17,377 bases of DNA from an uncultured Erysipelotrichales bacterium (GCA_910586805.1 CAJUJC010000007.1:1-17377); one strand, 5' to 3'; counted from the stretch's first letter, positions 1-7,563 are shown. The notes: generated from the sequence alone by a model not told the origin. Translations and numbers: made by a program.

Positions 1-51
1 TACTGCTTCTTTGATTTCTTCTAAATTCACTGTGTCAATAATAATTTCCAT
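1..51 (-). CDS. fsa: Fructose-6-phosphate aldolase-like (FSA/TalC) protein, 5' fragment
   Basis: Only the first 17 codons are in the window; the rest lies beyond the left edge. They read MEIIIDTVNLEEIKEAV. This fits the N-terminus of the small transaldolase-like FSA/TalC family (compare the usual opening M-x-x-(F/I)-(I/L)-D-T-(A/S)-N), with the active-site Asp at residue 6. The start is supported by an AGAGG ribosome binding site about 8 nt upstream. It begins 11 nt after the activase stop, so it is almost certainly in the same operon. FSA-type enzymes cleave fructose-6-phosphate or 1-deoxy-fructose-6-phosphate by a Schiff-base mechanism. In E. coli, fsa genes lie beside the ybiW and pflD glycyl radical enzyme genes, which strengthens this call. 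The catalytic Lys is outside the window, so the identification rests on 17 residues plus context. Confidence 0.7.
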   Translation of the reverse strand, partial: MEIIIDTVNLEEIKEAV

Positions 52-62
52 TTTTTTTTCCT

Positions 63-968
63 CTATTCTTTCACTATATTTTTTAAAATGTTATCTCTAA
101 CAATTTGATAGAAATGTTCCATTTCATCTTTTGTATATGGTTTCACATCTTTTATCGAATACTTTAAATCCACCAAATCATATTTTGAAGATGCAAGTGG
201 ATTATAATTTAAAAGTTCATACTTTACATTTGGATATAATTCCACAATAAACTGTACAATTTGAGTAATATTTTCATCAGTTGCAGTCATTGTAGGAATA
301 AGTGGTGTTCTTATAATCACCTTATCCTTATGTTCACTTGTTAATAAATATTTTATATTATTTTTAATCATTTTGGAAGATACACCTGTCAATTCTTCAT
401 GTCTTTTTTCATCAAAAATTTTCAAATCACAGTAAATCAAATCAAGATAAGGAATAACTTCTTTAACAAGTTCAACATTTGCATAAAATGATGATTCAAT
501 AGCAGTATGAATCCCCTCTTCCTTACATTTCTTTAAAATCTCAATAAGAAATTGACCTTGCATAAGTGGTTCACCACCTGAAAAAGTAACTCCACCACCA
601 TTTCTAAAGAAAACTTGATCTTCTTTTATCTTCTCAAACAATTCACTAACAGTATACGATTGGCTATCATATTGAATGGCACCACTAGGACAAACTTTAA
701 CTAAATTTTGAAAATCACCTTCATAATCCAAATGAAAATATGGTCTTTTATCATAATTTATCTGTCCTTTTTTTGCTGTTTTTTCACATATTCGACAATG
801 AATACATTGATTTTTTAAATAAATGGGTCTTGGTTTCAAAGACAATCCCTCTGGATTTTGGCACCATTTGCACCTTAATGGGCATCCTTTAAAAAACACT
901 GTCGTTCTTATACCATAACCATCATGTATAGCAAATCTTTTCATATCAAATATATTAGATGTTTTCAT
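63..968 (-). CDS. pflC: Glycyl-radical enzyme activating protein (radical SAM), PflC-type
   Basis: This 301-residue protein would install the glycyl radical on the upstream PflD-like enzyme, using S-adenosylmethionine and a [4Fe-4S] cluster. The radical-SAM motif C29-x3-C33-x2-C36 sits in GCPLRCKWCQNPEG. The GGEP-type SAM-binding motif is at about 125-134 (GGVTFSGGEP). An inserted ferredoxin-like segment has C55, C58, C61 and C93 only. In a two-cluster ferredoxin those four would hold cluster I; the position of the next Cys (residue 65) is Ala, and the second CxxCxxC is absent, so one auxiliary cluster is predicted. As I recall it, E. coli PflC has a similar reduced pattern. The usual DGPGIRT reads DGYGIRT here. 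The gene overlaps the end of the glycyl radical enzyme gene by 14 nt and has a weak ribosome binding site, so translational coupling is likely. The fsa start lies 11 nt downstream. Confidence 0.9.
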   Translation of the reverse strand: MKTSNIFDMKRFAIHDGYGIRTTVFFKGCPLRCKWCQNPEGLSLKPRPIYLKNQCIHCRICEKTAKKGQINYDKRPYFHLDYEGDFQNLVKVCPSGAIQYDSQSYTVSELFEKIKEDQVFFRNGGGVTFSGGEPLMQGQFLIEILKKCKEEGIHTAIESSFYANVELVKEVIPYLDLIYCDLKIFDEKRHEELTGVSSKMIKNNIKYLLTSEHKDKVIIRTPLIPTMTATDENITQIVQFIVELYPNVKYELLNYNPLASSKYDLVDLKYSIKDVKPYTKDEMEHFYQIVRDNILKNIVKE

Positions 969-3309
969 ATGATGTTCTCTCTATAATCTCATCTTGCAGT
1001 TTACCAGCTAATTCTACGAAATAAGCAGTATAGCCAGCGACTCTAATTGTTAGTGATTTATGTTGTTCAGGATTCATTTTAGCATCTAACAAATCTTCAC
1101 GTTTAACAACATTAAATTGAATGTGAGGAATTTTTAAGTCAACAAAAGCTCTTAAAAAGTTTTCAAATTTCATCAATCCTGTCTCTGTTTCAAAAAATTC
1201 AGGCAAAAACTTCATGTTTAATAAGCCTCCATTTGTTGTAAAACTATCATACATACGAGATACTGATTTTAAAACAGCTGTTGGTCCATTCATATCCCTA
1301 CCATAAACAGGTGACATTCCTCCATCAGCAAGCGGAGTTAAAGCATTTCTTCCATCAGGTGATGCACCAACATTTTCTCCCATTGGAACATGTGCAGACA
1401 CTGTATACATTCCAGTATGATAAGGTCCACCACGATAGTTCGTGTAATCTTTCATTCTTTCTCTAAAATATCCTGCCCACTTGCTTCCAATATCATCAAC
1501 CCATTGAACATCATTACCATACTTAGGAACTTTATTTAACAACATGACTTGTGTGATTTCATGTCCTTTAAAATCATCTTTTAAAGCTTGTAATAATTCA
1601 TCTTGCGAAATCATTTTTTGATCATAAACTAAACTTTGAATAGCTGCTAAACTATCAGCCAAATTAGCAACCTGTATCATTTGAATACCTGATAAATTAT
1701 ATTTAGCTCCTCCACAAGTCACATCAATACCTTTATCTATACAGCTATCAATAACTGTTGATAAAAAAGCTGTTGGTAAACATCTTTGATGAGCTTTTTC
1801 TACAATGACTTCAGCTTTCATCATTTCTTCAATAAAATAGTCAATTTGTTGAGTGAGTGCGTTTTCTAAATCATGATAAGTCGAATATGTTGTTATATTT
1901 CCTAAATCTAAGCCAATTTGTTCACCAGTAATCAAACATTTTCCATTATTTAATGTTAATTCCAATGCTTTGTTTAAATTAAACATTGCTGCATCAGACC
2001 AACCTAAATTATTACCATGTGTTGTCAATTCAACACATCCAACAATAGCATAATTAAGAGCATCTTTTTCATCTATACCTAAATCTTCCACCATAGCATG
2101 AACAATCGCTTCATCATTAAAGAATTGTGGCATCCCACTTCCTTTAGCAACAACCTTAATCGCTTCATGCATCAATTGATGTGTTGAATTTTTATTTAAA
2201 CGTACTGATAAATTGGGTTGTGGCAATCCTAAATCATATTGTGCATCTAAACATAAGAATGATAAATCATTATAAGTATCATTTCCATGTTCATCTAAAC
2301 CCCCAATTGCAATATTAAACCCAATTGGAAAACCAGCAAAGTATTTTGCACTATGTTGATTTCTTAAATAAACAATTTGATTAAATTTCAACCATAAACA
2401 TTCTAATATTTCTAATGCCTGTTGTTGAGTCAGGTGACCTTGTTCTATATCTCTTTTATAGTATGGGTATAAATATTGATCCATTCGTCCTGGAGAAAAA
2501 GATGATGCATTAGATTCCATGTGTAAAACAACAAACAAAAACCATAACGATTGTACTGCTTCATGGAATGTTATTGGTGCCCTTTTTGATAAATTTAAAC
2601 AAATATCTGCAACTTTTTTTATACTTTCTTTATACTCTTCTTCAACATCATTTATCATATCCATAATATAGTCATGATATCTTATCATAAAATGTTGAAC
2701 ACCTTCTAAAACAATAAGTGTACATTCATAAAATTCTTTTTTATCATCGCTTGCAGTTAACTGTTTTTCTTTAATTTTTTCAATCAAACCTGTTGGTCCA
2801 TACTTTAACCAAGATTCACTATCAGGACAAATATGCCCTTGTGCATGATCTTTTTGATTAATTTTAACAACCTTTGCTATTTCATTAATTCTTTTCCCAT
2901 ATTCACTTTTAATCACATCTTCCATAGAATGACCTTGCCAATAAGGATAAATCGTTTCCCTAAATTCCTTAATATCTTCGTCTTTAACTAAAAAACGATC
3001 TTGAGGGCGTGTTGGTAATGTTTCAAATTCATCATTAACCCATGAACATCCACTTTCAGGAAAAACAACACCATAACGTACACCCTTTGTACGATTTCCC
3101 ACAATCAATTCCTCATTATCCACATGAATTTCTAATTCTTCTAAAGCAGCTTTTAAAGATAAAGCACGTTTATAAGGAATAGATAAATTTTCATTTTCTT
3201 TATAAACTCTTGTGATAATACGAGCTTGTTCAATGGAAGCATATCTAGGTGAATTTAACATTTTTTGTTTCAAAACACCAATTCGCTGACTTTCTTTCAA
3301 TCGATTCAT
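955..3309 (-). CDS. pflD: PflD-type glycyl radical enzyme (probable 1,5-anhydrohexitol-6-phosphate ring-opening enzyme)
   Basis: A 784-residue glycyl radical enzyme. The radical-bearing loop RVAGYTA is at 756-762 with Gly759, and the catalytic thiyl Cys425 and Glu427 lie in VGCVEL. The GCVE form marks the dehydratase/lyase branch rather than true pyruvate formate-lyase, which has paired Cys. Blocks such as PTRPQDRF (99-106), YFAGFP (323-328), LPQPNLSVR (362-370) and QFNVV resemble E. coli PflD as I recall it. PflD was reported to open the ring of 1,5-anhydromannitol-6-phosphate, and its paralogue YbiW that of the anhydroglucitol analogue; both give 1-deoxy-fructose-6-phosphate for an FSA aldolase. 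The adjoining PflC-type activase and fsa gene agree. The start has AAAGGAG 7 nt upstream. It has its own promoter with a phased repeat array. Substrate is inferred; many databases would call it formate C-acetyltransferase, which the active site argues against. Confidence 0.88.
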   Translation of the reverse strand: MNRLKESQRIGVLKQKMLNSPRYASIEQARIITRVYKENENLSIPYKRALSLKAALEELEIHVDNEELIVGNRTKGVRYGVVFPESGCSWVNDEFETLPTRPQDRFLVKDEDIKEFRETIYPYWQGHSMEDVIKSEYGKRINEIAKVVKINQKDHAQGHICPDSESWLKYGPTGLIEKIKEKQLTASDDKKEFYECTLIVLEGVQHFMIRYHDYIMDMINDVEEEYKESIKKVADICLNLSKRAPITFHEAVQSLWFLFVVLHMESNASSFSPGRMDQYLYPYYKRDIEQGHLTQQQALEILECLWLKFNQIVYLRNQHSAKYFAGFPIGFNIAIGGLDEHGNDTYNDLSFLCLDAQYDLGLPQPNLSVRLNKNSTHQLMHEAIKVVAKGSGMPQFFNDEAIVHAMVEDLGIDEKDALNYAIVGCVELTTHGNNLGWSDAAMFNLNKALELTLNNGKCLITGEQIGLDLGNITTYSTYHDLENALTQQIDYFIEEMMKAEVIVEKAHQRCLPTAFLSTVIDSCIDKGIDVTCGGAKYNLSGIQMIQVANLADSLAAIQSLVYDQKMISQDELLQALKDDFKGHEITQVMLLNKVPKYGNDVQWVDDIGSKWAGYFRERMKDYTNYRGGPYHTGMYTVSAHVPMGENVGASPDGRNALTPLADGGMSPVYGRDMNGPTAVLKSVSRMYDSFTTNGGLLNMKFLPEFFETETGLMKFENFLRAFVDLKIPHIQFNVVKREDLLDAKMNPEQHKSLTIRVAGYTAYFVELAGKLQDEIIERTSYENI

Positions 3310-3332
3310 ATTCTTTCTCCTTTGTTAATTCT

Positions 3333-3360
3333 ATTATACATTATATTTTTAAATTTGCAA
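3333..3360 (-). promoter_or_regulatory. Promoter of the pflD-pflC-fsa operon
   Basis: Read on the minus strand, a -35 box TTGCAA (3355-3360) and a -10 box TATAAT (3333-3338) are separated by 16 bp. The -10 ends about 23 bp before the pflD start codon. The -35 overlaps the last unit of the phased repeat array described next. That position suits repression or activation by the neighbouring DeoR-type regulator. Confidence 0.75.
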
Positions 3361-3395
3361 TCGTTTTTTATTGTTTTTTATTGTTTATTATTGTT
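3356..3395 (-). repeat. Four 10-bp repeats in exact helical phase, probable operator
   Basis: On the minus strand the units are AACAATAATA, AACAATAAAA, AACAATAAAA and a diverged AACGATTGCA, each starting exactly 10 bp after the last. The core AACAATAA is kept in the first three. The array ends inside the -35 box of the pflD promoter. DeoR-family repressors commonly bind several A-rich or TGTTT-like direct repeats near promoters, and a DeoR-type gene lies immediately upstream. The regulator-site pairing is inference; the periodicity is directly visible. Confidence 0.6.
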
Positions 3396-3401
3396 TATAA
3401 A

Positions 3402-3429
3402 TAAAAAAAGAAGTTATCAAATAACTTCT
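3402..3429 (-). terminator. Intrinsic terminator of the DeoR-type regulator gene
   Basis: On the minus strand AGAAGTTAT and ATAACTTCT form a perfect 9-bp stem with a 3-nt loop (arms 3421-3429 and 3409-3417), followed by a run of seven T. The TGA stop of the regulator gene lies partly in the loop. It should separate the regulator transcript from the pflD operon. Confidence 0.8.
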
Positions 3430-4178
3430 AATCCATACTCTTGCATTTTTTCAATATGCCTATCATTCAATTTCTTTTCAGTAATAAAACCAGTAAAATC
3501 ACTCAATTGTGCATATGCATAATTTCCATCCATATCAAGTTTAATACTTTCAGCAACGATATAACATACTTTACTTGAAGAAATAATTTGACTTTTTGTT
3601 TGTCCATCATTCACTTCATAAGTCATAACTTGGTTATTGTGTAAGTCAATACCAACTACTCCAATAAAAGCCAAATCAAAATTATATTTCTTAAGCTGTT
3701 GAATTGTCAGTGTTCCCACAAAGCCATCTTTAGCTTGATTATATTCTCCACCTAAAAAAATAACTTTTGTTAGGCTATCTTGTCTAAACATATTCATAAT
3801 ATCAATCATATTTGTAACTAAAGTCACTTGTAAATCATTTTGAAAAATAAGTTTTGCAATTTCCAAAGTAATTGTTGATATATCTAAAAAAATCATCATT
3901 CCTGGTTCTATCATCTCGATAGCTTTTTGAGCAATCATCTTCTTTTCTTTTAAATGCAAACCTTTTCTATCTTCAACTTGAAACACATGTGGATTTTGTC
4001 GCACTTTTGTTGCTCCACCATGCACTCTTTTTAATTTCCCCTGTTCTTCTAATAAAGTGAGATCTTTGCGAATACAATCTTTTGTAACTTGAAATTCTTC
4101 ACTTAAATCTTTAACTGTTATTTGCCCCTCTACCTGAAGTTTTGCAAGAATCTGTTGATGTCTTTGTGCTTGTATCAT
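3417..4178 (-). CDS. DeoR/GlpR-family transcriptional regulator
   Basis: A 253-residue DeoR-type regulator from the chosen start. The N-terminal winged helix-turn-helix (about residues 3-55) carries the family pattern: a VKDLSEEF helix, an IRKDLTLLEEQG recognition helix, then the K-R-V-H-G-G-A signature. The C-terminal effector domain (about 70-250) is of the DeoRC sugar-phosphate-binding type, with an LDISTIT segment and a LGGEYN segment. Such proteins usually sense a phosphorylated sugar or glycolytic intermediate. An in-frame ATG three codons earlier (4187) directly abuts AAAGG, too close to serve; from 4178 the same AAAGG is 9 nt away. It lies just upstream of pflD, has its own terminator, and probably regulates pflD-pflC-fsa through the phased repeats. 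The ligand is unknown, perhaps an anhydrohexitol phosphate or its product. Confidence 0.9.
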   Translation of the reverse strand: MIQAQRHQQILAKLQVEGQITVKDLSEEFQVTKDCIRKDLTLLEEQGKLKRVHGGATKVRQNPHVFQVEDRKGLHLKEKKMIAQKAIEMIEPGMMIFLDISTITLEIAKLIFQNDLQVTLVTNMIDIMNMFRQDSLTKVIFLGGEYNQAKDGFVGTLTIQQLKKYNFDLAFIGVVGIDLHNNQVMTYEVNDGQTKSQIISSSKVCYIVAESIKLDMDGNYAYAQLSDFTGFITEKKLNDRHIEKMQEYGLEVI

Positions 4179-4214
4179 ATGCCTCATCCTTTTACTAAAA
4201 TTATTTACTTTATT

Positions 4215-4223
4215 AGTATATCA
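4215..4223 (-). promoter_or_regulatory. Extended -10 element before the DeoR-type gene
   Basis: The minus strand reads TGATATACT, an extended -10 (TG-n-TATACT), 36 bp before the chosen start codon. No good -35 is visible in the A/T-rich DNA upstream. The same ATGATATACT string precedes the RpiR-like regulator gene (6061-6070). Confidence 0.45.
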
Positions 4224-4370
4224 TATTTAAAAAATAAAAAGATATATTTTCATTAAAATATTCTACATCTTTTCTATATTTACAATTCATCAATTTATTA
4301 TATAAAATAAGGAATATATCTAGTAAAAAGTAAAAGAACCTACTTATTAAAAATACTTATATCTTTTGAT

Positions 4371-4400
4371 AAAAAAAGTTTCCTATTTTCACAGGAAACT
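4371..4400 (-). terminator. Intrinsic terminator of the rpiR-DUF362 operon
   Basis: On the minus strand AGTTTCCT and AGGAAACT form an 8-bp stem around an 8-nt loop (arms 4393-4400 and 4377-4384), followed by TTTTTTT. The last two bases of the 5' arm belong to the TAG stop of the DUF362 gene (4399-4401). Confidence 0.85.
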
Positions 4401-5268
4401 ATTTATCTAAATCAATCAATTCATATTCTCTTGAACCAATATTAAGTTTTGCTGCTGCTTCAACAGTATGAACACCATTTCTTGATTCAATTCTTTCTAA
4501 TAAGTGATTTCTACCTGGATCATTGCTAGCATAAACCAAATCCAAGCACGCTTGATCTAATGCAACTGGATCTAATGAACATAAAATACCAATATCTCCA
4601 ATTGCTGGATCTTCAGCCTTAGCACAACAATCACAATCTACTGACATATTACACATAACATTAATAAATACAATATTTTCTTTAAAATAATCTACAATTG
4701 TTTGTGATGCATCTGCCATTGATTCTAAAAATGAATCATGATCAGCAGTCCAAATATTCTCTGGTACACCCGCACCATGAATATGAGCTTTCCCATGAGA
4801 TGAAGCAATACCAATAGAAATATTTTTTAACGCTCCTCCAAAACCACCCATTGGATGACCCTTAAAATGCGTTAAGACTAACATAGAATCATAATTTTCA
4901 ATATTTTTACCAACAAAATTTTCTTTAAGATGGAAACCATCTTTAACTGGTAAAGAAATTTCTCCATTCTCATCCATAATATCAACTTCAGCAATATCAC
5001 ACCACCCATGAAGTTTCATCGTTTCCCAATGTTCTTTTGTTGTATTTCTCTTTCCTTCATAAGCAGTATTACATTCAACAATAGTTCCTTGAACATAATC
5101 AATAATAGGTTTCATAAAATGAGGTCTAATAAAATTTTGATTACCTACTTCACCTGAATGAACTTTTACAGCAATCTTACCAGACAATTTTACATCTAAT
5201 GCTTCATACATTTTAATCATGTTTTCAGGTGTAATATCTTTCACAAAATAAACTTTAGATTTTTCCAT
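4399..5268 (-). CDS. DUF362 domain protein, function unknown
   Basis: A 289-residue soluble protein of the DUF362 family. Recognisable family blocks are IAVKVHSGE (32-40), THFKGH (133-138), GGFGGALKNISIG (141-153) and GDIGILCSLDPVALDQACLD (224-243). It lacks the C-terminal ferredoxin domain of many DUF362 proteins but has a Cys-rich stretch, C206, C212, C214, C215, C230 and C241, which could bind metal or a cluster (inference). No signal peptide is seen. The start has AAGGAG 8 nt upstream, and the TAA stop of the RpiR-like gene overlaps that ribosome binding site, so the two are coupled. The reaction of this family is not established to my knowledge. Control by a sugar-phosphate-type regulator hints at a metabolic role, but nothing firmer can be said. 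Confidence 0.85.
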   Translation of the reverse strand: MEKSKVYFVKDITPENMIKMYEALDVKLSGKIAVKVHSGEVGNQNFIRPHFMKPIIDYVQGTIVECNTAYEGKRNTTKEHWETMKLHGWCDIAEVDIMDENGEISLPVKDGFHLKENFVGKNIENYDSMLVLTHFKGHPMGGFGGALKNISIGIASSHGKAHIHGAGVPENIWTADHDSFLESMADASQTIVDYFKENIVFINVMCNMSVDCDCCAKAEDPAIGDIGILCSLDPVALDQACLDLVYASNDPGRNHLLERIESRNGVHTVEAAAKLNIGSREYELIDLDK

Positions 5269-5281
5269 TTTTCTTTTCTCC

Positions 5282-6034
5282 TTATATATAATATTTTAAA
5301 TAATAACTAATTCTTAACACATCTAAAATCATCATAATTTGATAATTAAATTGAATACCATCAAACCTTCCAGTAACATGAACAACATAATCAGCACATA
5401 CATTTTCAAAATTTCTATACTTAATATTTTGTGTTAATAATACAAATGTTGCATCACATACATTCCTATGTTTTGAATTTTTAGCAAATGACTCCATCAT
5501 TCTTCCAGTTGCTGTCATAAATAAAACAATATCATCATCACTAAAAGTTAAATCTTTATCAAACTGATGAAATTCAATAACGTTCTTCCCTAAGGTTATC
5601 ATGTCTGTTTGAAAATCAACAGCTACACTACTTGGATACAAAGCACCTACAATAATAATTCGTTTCTTTTCAAATATTAAATCACATAATTTATCAATCA
5701 AGTCCAAAAACTCATTATTTGTATAAGTCATCTCTAAATGATTTACAAATTGATTAATATCCAAATTTAATAATCTAGCATGAATTTGATCTAGGCGCAA
5801 TTGATGATCTAATAGTAATCTTTCTCTAAAAGTTTCATAGTCACAATACCCAAGATGATTATAAAAATCTGTCAACTCATCTTCAGTAAAATTTCCTTCT
5901 TTTAAAAATTTTTCTTTTGAATAACGACATATATTTGTATAATTCTTAACAACAAAGTTACCAATTTTATACATATGATCATTATCAAGACACCCATTTA
6001 AATATTTTAATATTCTCGATATCATGATTTCCAT
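5282..6034 (-). CDS. MurR/RpiR-family regulator with a divergent DNA-binding domain
   Basis: About 250 residues. The C-terminal half (about 115-245) is a SIS phosphosugar-binding domain: hydrophobic strand RIIIVGAL, then DFQTDMITLGKNV, then a strand ending in MTATGRMMES where the family often has S-x-S-G-x-T. The N-terminal region aligns by shape with the RpiR helix-turn-helix (YSKEKFLKEGNFTEDELTD, then FYNHLGYCDYETFRE), but is poorly conserved. It may bind an unusual operator or bind DNA weakly. ATG at 6034 has AGAAGG 8 nt upstream. A GTG at 6043 with AGGAG 9 nt upstream is a real alternative. It is the first gene of a two-gene operon with DUF362 (13-nt gap, stop inside the next ribosome binding site). 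The ligand is not predictable from sequence. Confidence 0.75.
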   Translation of the reverse strand: MEIMISRILKYLNGCLDNDHMYKIGNFVVKNYTNICRYSKEKFLKEGNFTEDELTDFYNHLGYCDYETFRERLLLDHQLRLDQIHARLLNLDINQFVNHLEMTYTNNEFLDLIDKLCDLIFEKKRIIIVGALYPSSVAVDFQTDMITLGKNVIEFHQFDKDLTFSDDDIVLFMTATGRMMESFAKNSKHRNVCDATFVLLTQNIKYRNFENVCADYVVHVTGRFDGIQFNYQIMMILDVLRISYYLKYYI

Positions 6035-6060
6035 TAAGAGCACCTTCTTTCTCTCCTATA

Positions 6061-6069
6061 AGTATATCA
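6061..6069 (-). promoter_or_regulatory. Extended -10 element before the RpiR-like gene
   Basis: The minus strand reads TGATATACT, 26 bp before the ATG at 6034 (17 bp before the alternative GTG). No -35 close to consensus is found at 16-18 bp, which fits an extended -10 promoter. The stretch 6070-6250 upstream contains nothing else I can support. Confidence 0.45.
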
Positions 6070-6249
6070 TGTTTTTATCTTTATTTCTTCAACAATCTTA
6101 TTTTTATGTTATTTTCTCTTGCTATCAATAACATCATTGTAATATTGTTTTATCTCTTTGAAAACACATAATTTCTCATTCAATAAAACCTTTATTATTT
6201 GTATCAAAATCATTTTTTAAGTAAAGATACACATATCACTTTCTACTTA

Positions 6250-6281
6250 AGAAAAAGAAATATCTTTTCATGATATTTCTT
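6250..6281 (-). terminator. Intrinsic terminator of the aldo/keto reductase gene
   Basis: On the minus strand AAGAAATATC and GATATTTCTT form a 10-bp stem with a 7-nt loop (arms 6272-6281 and 6255-6264), followed by TTTC and T-rich DNA. The TAA stop (6280-6282) is at the base of the stem. The T tract is modest, so termination may be incomplete. Confidence 0.7.
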
Positions 6282-7401
6282 ATTTTTCAAAATGATTAGC
6301 AACATCTTGTAAATATTCAATGATAGGTAAGTGTTGTGGACAGACTCCTACACATTGACCACATTCTATACATTCACTTGCTTTTCCAAATGTTTTTGTT
6401 AGATTAGCATAATATTCACCTTGTGGTGTCCATCCCTTACTTTCAACTTCCTGTTTATCTGCATTATATAATGAAAAATATTTAGGAATTGCAATTTTCA
6501 TAGGACATCCATCAACACAATATGCACAACCAGTACAAGGGATAACAATATTTTCATTAATCATATCTACTGCTTTATTAATGATTTTATATTCTTCGTT
6601 GTTTAATGGTTGCATATCTATCATATAATCTGTATTATCAATTAATTGTTCCATATTACTCATACCACTTAAAACAATTTTTACATTATCAAGACTTGCT
6701 GCAAAACGAATAGCCCATGAAGGAACTGACATATCAGGATGATAATCTTTAAACATCTTTTCTACATTTTCATCAACAATTGCTAAAGTTCCACCTTTAA
6801 CTGGTTCCATAACAAACACAGGAACACCATGTTGAGTTGCAACTTCATAACATTTTCTTGATTGAACACCAACACTTTCCCAATCTAAATAGTTGATTTG
6901 CAATTGTACAAATTCAAATTCGGGATGTTCAGTTAAAACTTTATCTAATAATTCAGGACCATCATGGTATGAGAAACCAATTGTTTTTACTAAGCCTTTA
7001 GCTTTTTTATCCTGAATCCATTCAAAACAGTCTAATTGATTATAAACCTCAATGCTATGTGTATTAATATCATGTAATAAATAATAATCAAAATAATCTA
7101 CACCTGTTTTTTCTAATTGCTCATGAAAGATTTTATCTCTATCATCTTTTGTTTGAATAAATCCAGAATGAAGTTTTGTTGCTAGGGTATAACTATCTCT
7201 TGGATATCTTTTCACCAATGCCTCTTTTGTAGCACTTTCACTTGCAAACCCACAATACATCCATGCTGTATCAAAATATGTAAACCCTCTTTCTAAAAAA
7301 GTATCAACCATTTGTTTAACTTGTTCAATGTCAATCTTTGATGGAGCATTTTCATCTAATGAAGGTAATCGCATCAATCCAAATCCTAATTTTTTATTCA
7401 T
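6280..7401 (-). CDS. Aldo/keto reductase with C-terminal 2[4Fe-4S] ferredoxin domain
   Basis: A 373-residue fusion. Residues 1-270 form the aldo/keto reductase barrel, with the catalytic tetrad D44, Y49, K76 and H110 visible in FDTAWMY, ATKL and LLHD contexts. The C-terminal part has two Cys sets, C289-x2-C292-x2-C295-x3-C299 and C344-x2-C347-x2-C350-x3-C354, enough for two [4Fe-4S] clusters. Such COG1453-type proteins are common in anaerobic Firmicutes and probably pass electrons between ferredoxin and a carbonyl/NAD(P)H reaction; the substrate is unknown. The start has AAAGGAG 10 nt upstream. It appears to be a single-gene unit between the MATE gene and its own terminator. Reduction of hydroxyacetone or another small carbonyl from the pflD pathway is possible, but only position suggests it. 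Confidence 0.92.
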   Translation of the reverse strand: MNKKLGFGLMRLPSLDENAPSKIDIEQVKQMVDTFLERGFTYFDTAWMYCGFASESATKEALVKRYPRDSYTLATKLHSGFIQTKDDRDKIFHEQLEKTGVDYFDYYLLHDINTHSIEVYNQLDCFEWIQDKKAKGLVKTIGFSYHDGPELLDKVLTEHPEFEFVQLQINYLDWESVGVQSRKCYEVATQHGVPVFVMEPVKGGTLAIVDENVEKMFKDYHPDMSVPSWAIRFAASLDNVKIVLSGMSNMEQLIDNTDYMIDMQPLNNEEYKIINKAVDMINENIVIPCTGCAYCVDGCPMKIAIPKYFSLYNADKQEVESKGWTPQGEYYANLTKTFGKASECIECGQCVGVCPQHLPIIEYLQDVANHFEK

Positions 7402-7563
7402 TTTTTCTAGTCTCCTTTTGAGTATAATCTTTAAAATTAATGATGAAATAAATTTATCAAACTTATTATAATAAAATATAAAAATAAAAACAAATACTTA
7501 TATGTAATATTTTGATATGCTTTTTATGAATAGTAAAAGAAAATCTATTCTTTTAAACTTTCC

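Noticed and set aside
955..3309. Pyruvate formate-lyase (formate acetyltransferase) as the function of the glycyl radical enzyme
   Set aside because: True PFL has adjacent catalytic Cys residues; this protein has a single Cys425 in a GCVE motif, typical of dehydratase/lyase-type members.
3355..3370. Possible CcpA cre site (TTGCAATCGTTTTTT) at the pflD promoter
   Set aside because: The central ARCG core and the CA end of the consensus are not met; at least three mismatches. The phased repeat explains the sequence better.
6218..6252. Imperfect inverted repeat TTAAGTA...TACTTAA upstream of the RpiR-like gene
   Set aside because: It needs two bulges to pair, has no T run, and no partner sequence elsewhere, so neither operator nor terminator can be supported.
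7534..7555. Hairpin TAAAAGAA / TTCTTTTA after the MATE gene
   Set aside because: No T run follows on the minus strand, and an AT-only stem is expected by chance here, so it is not listed as a terminator.
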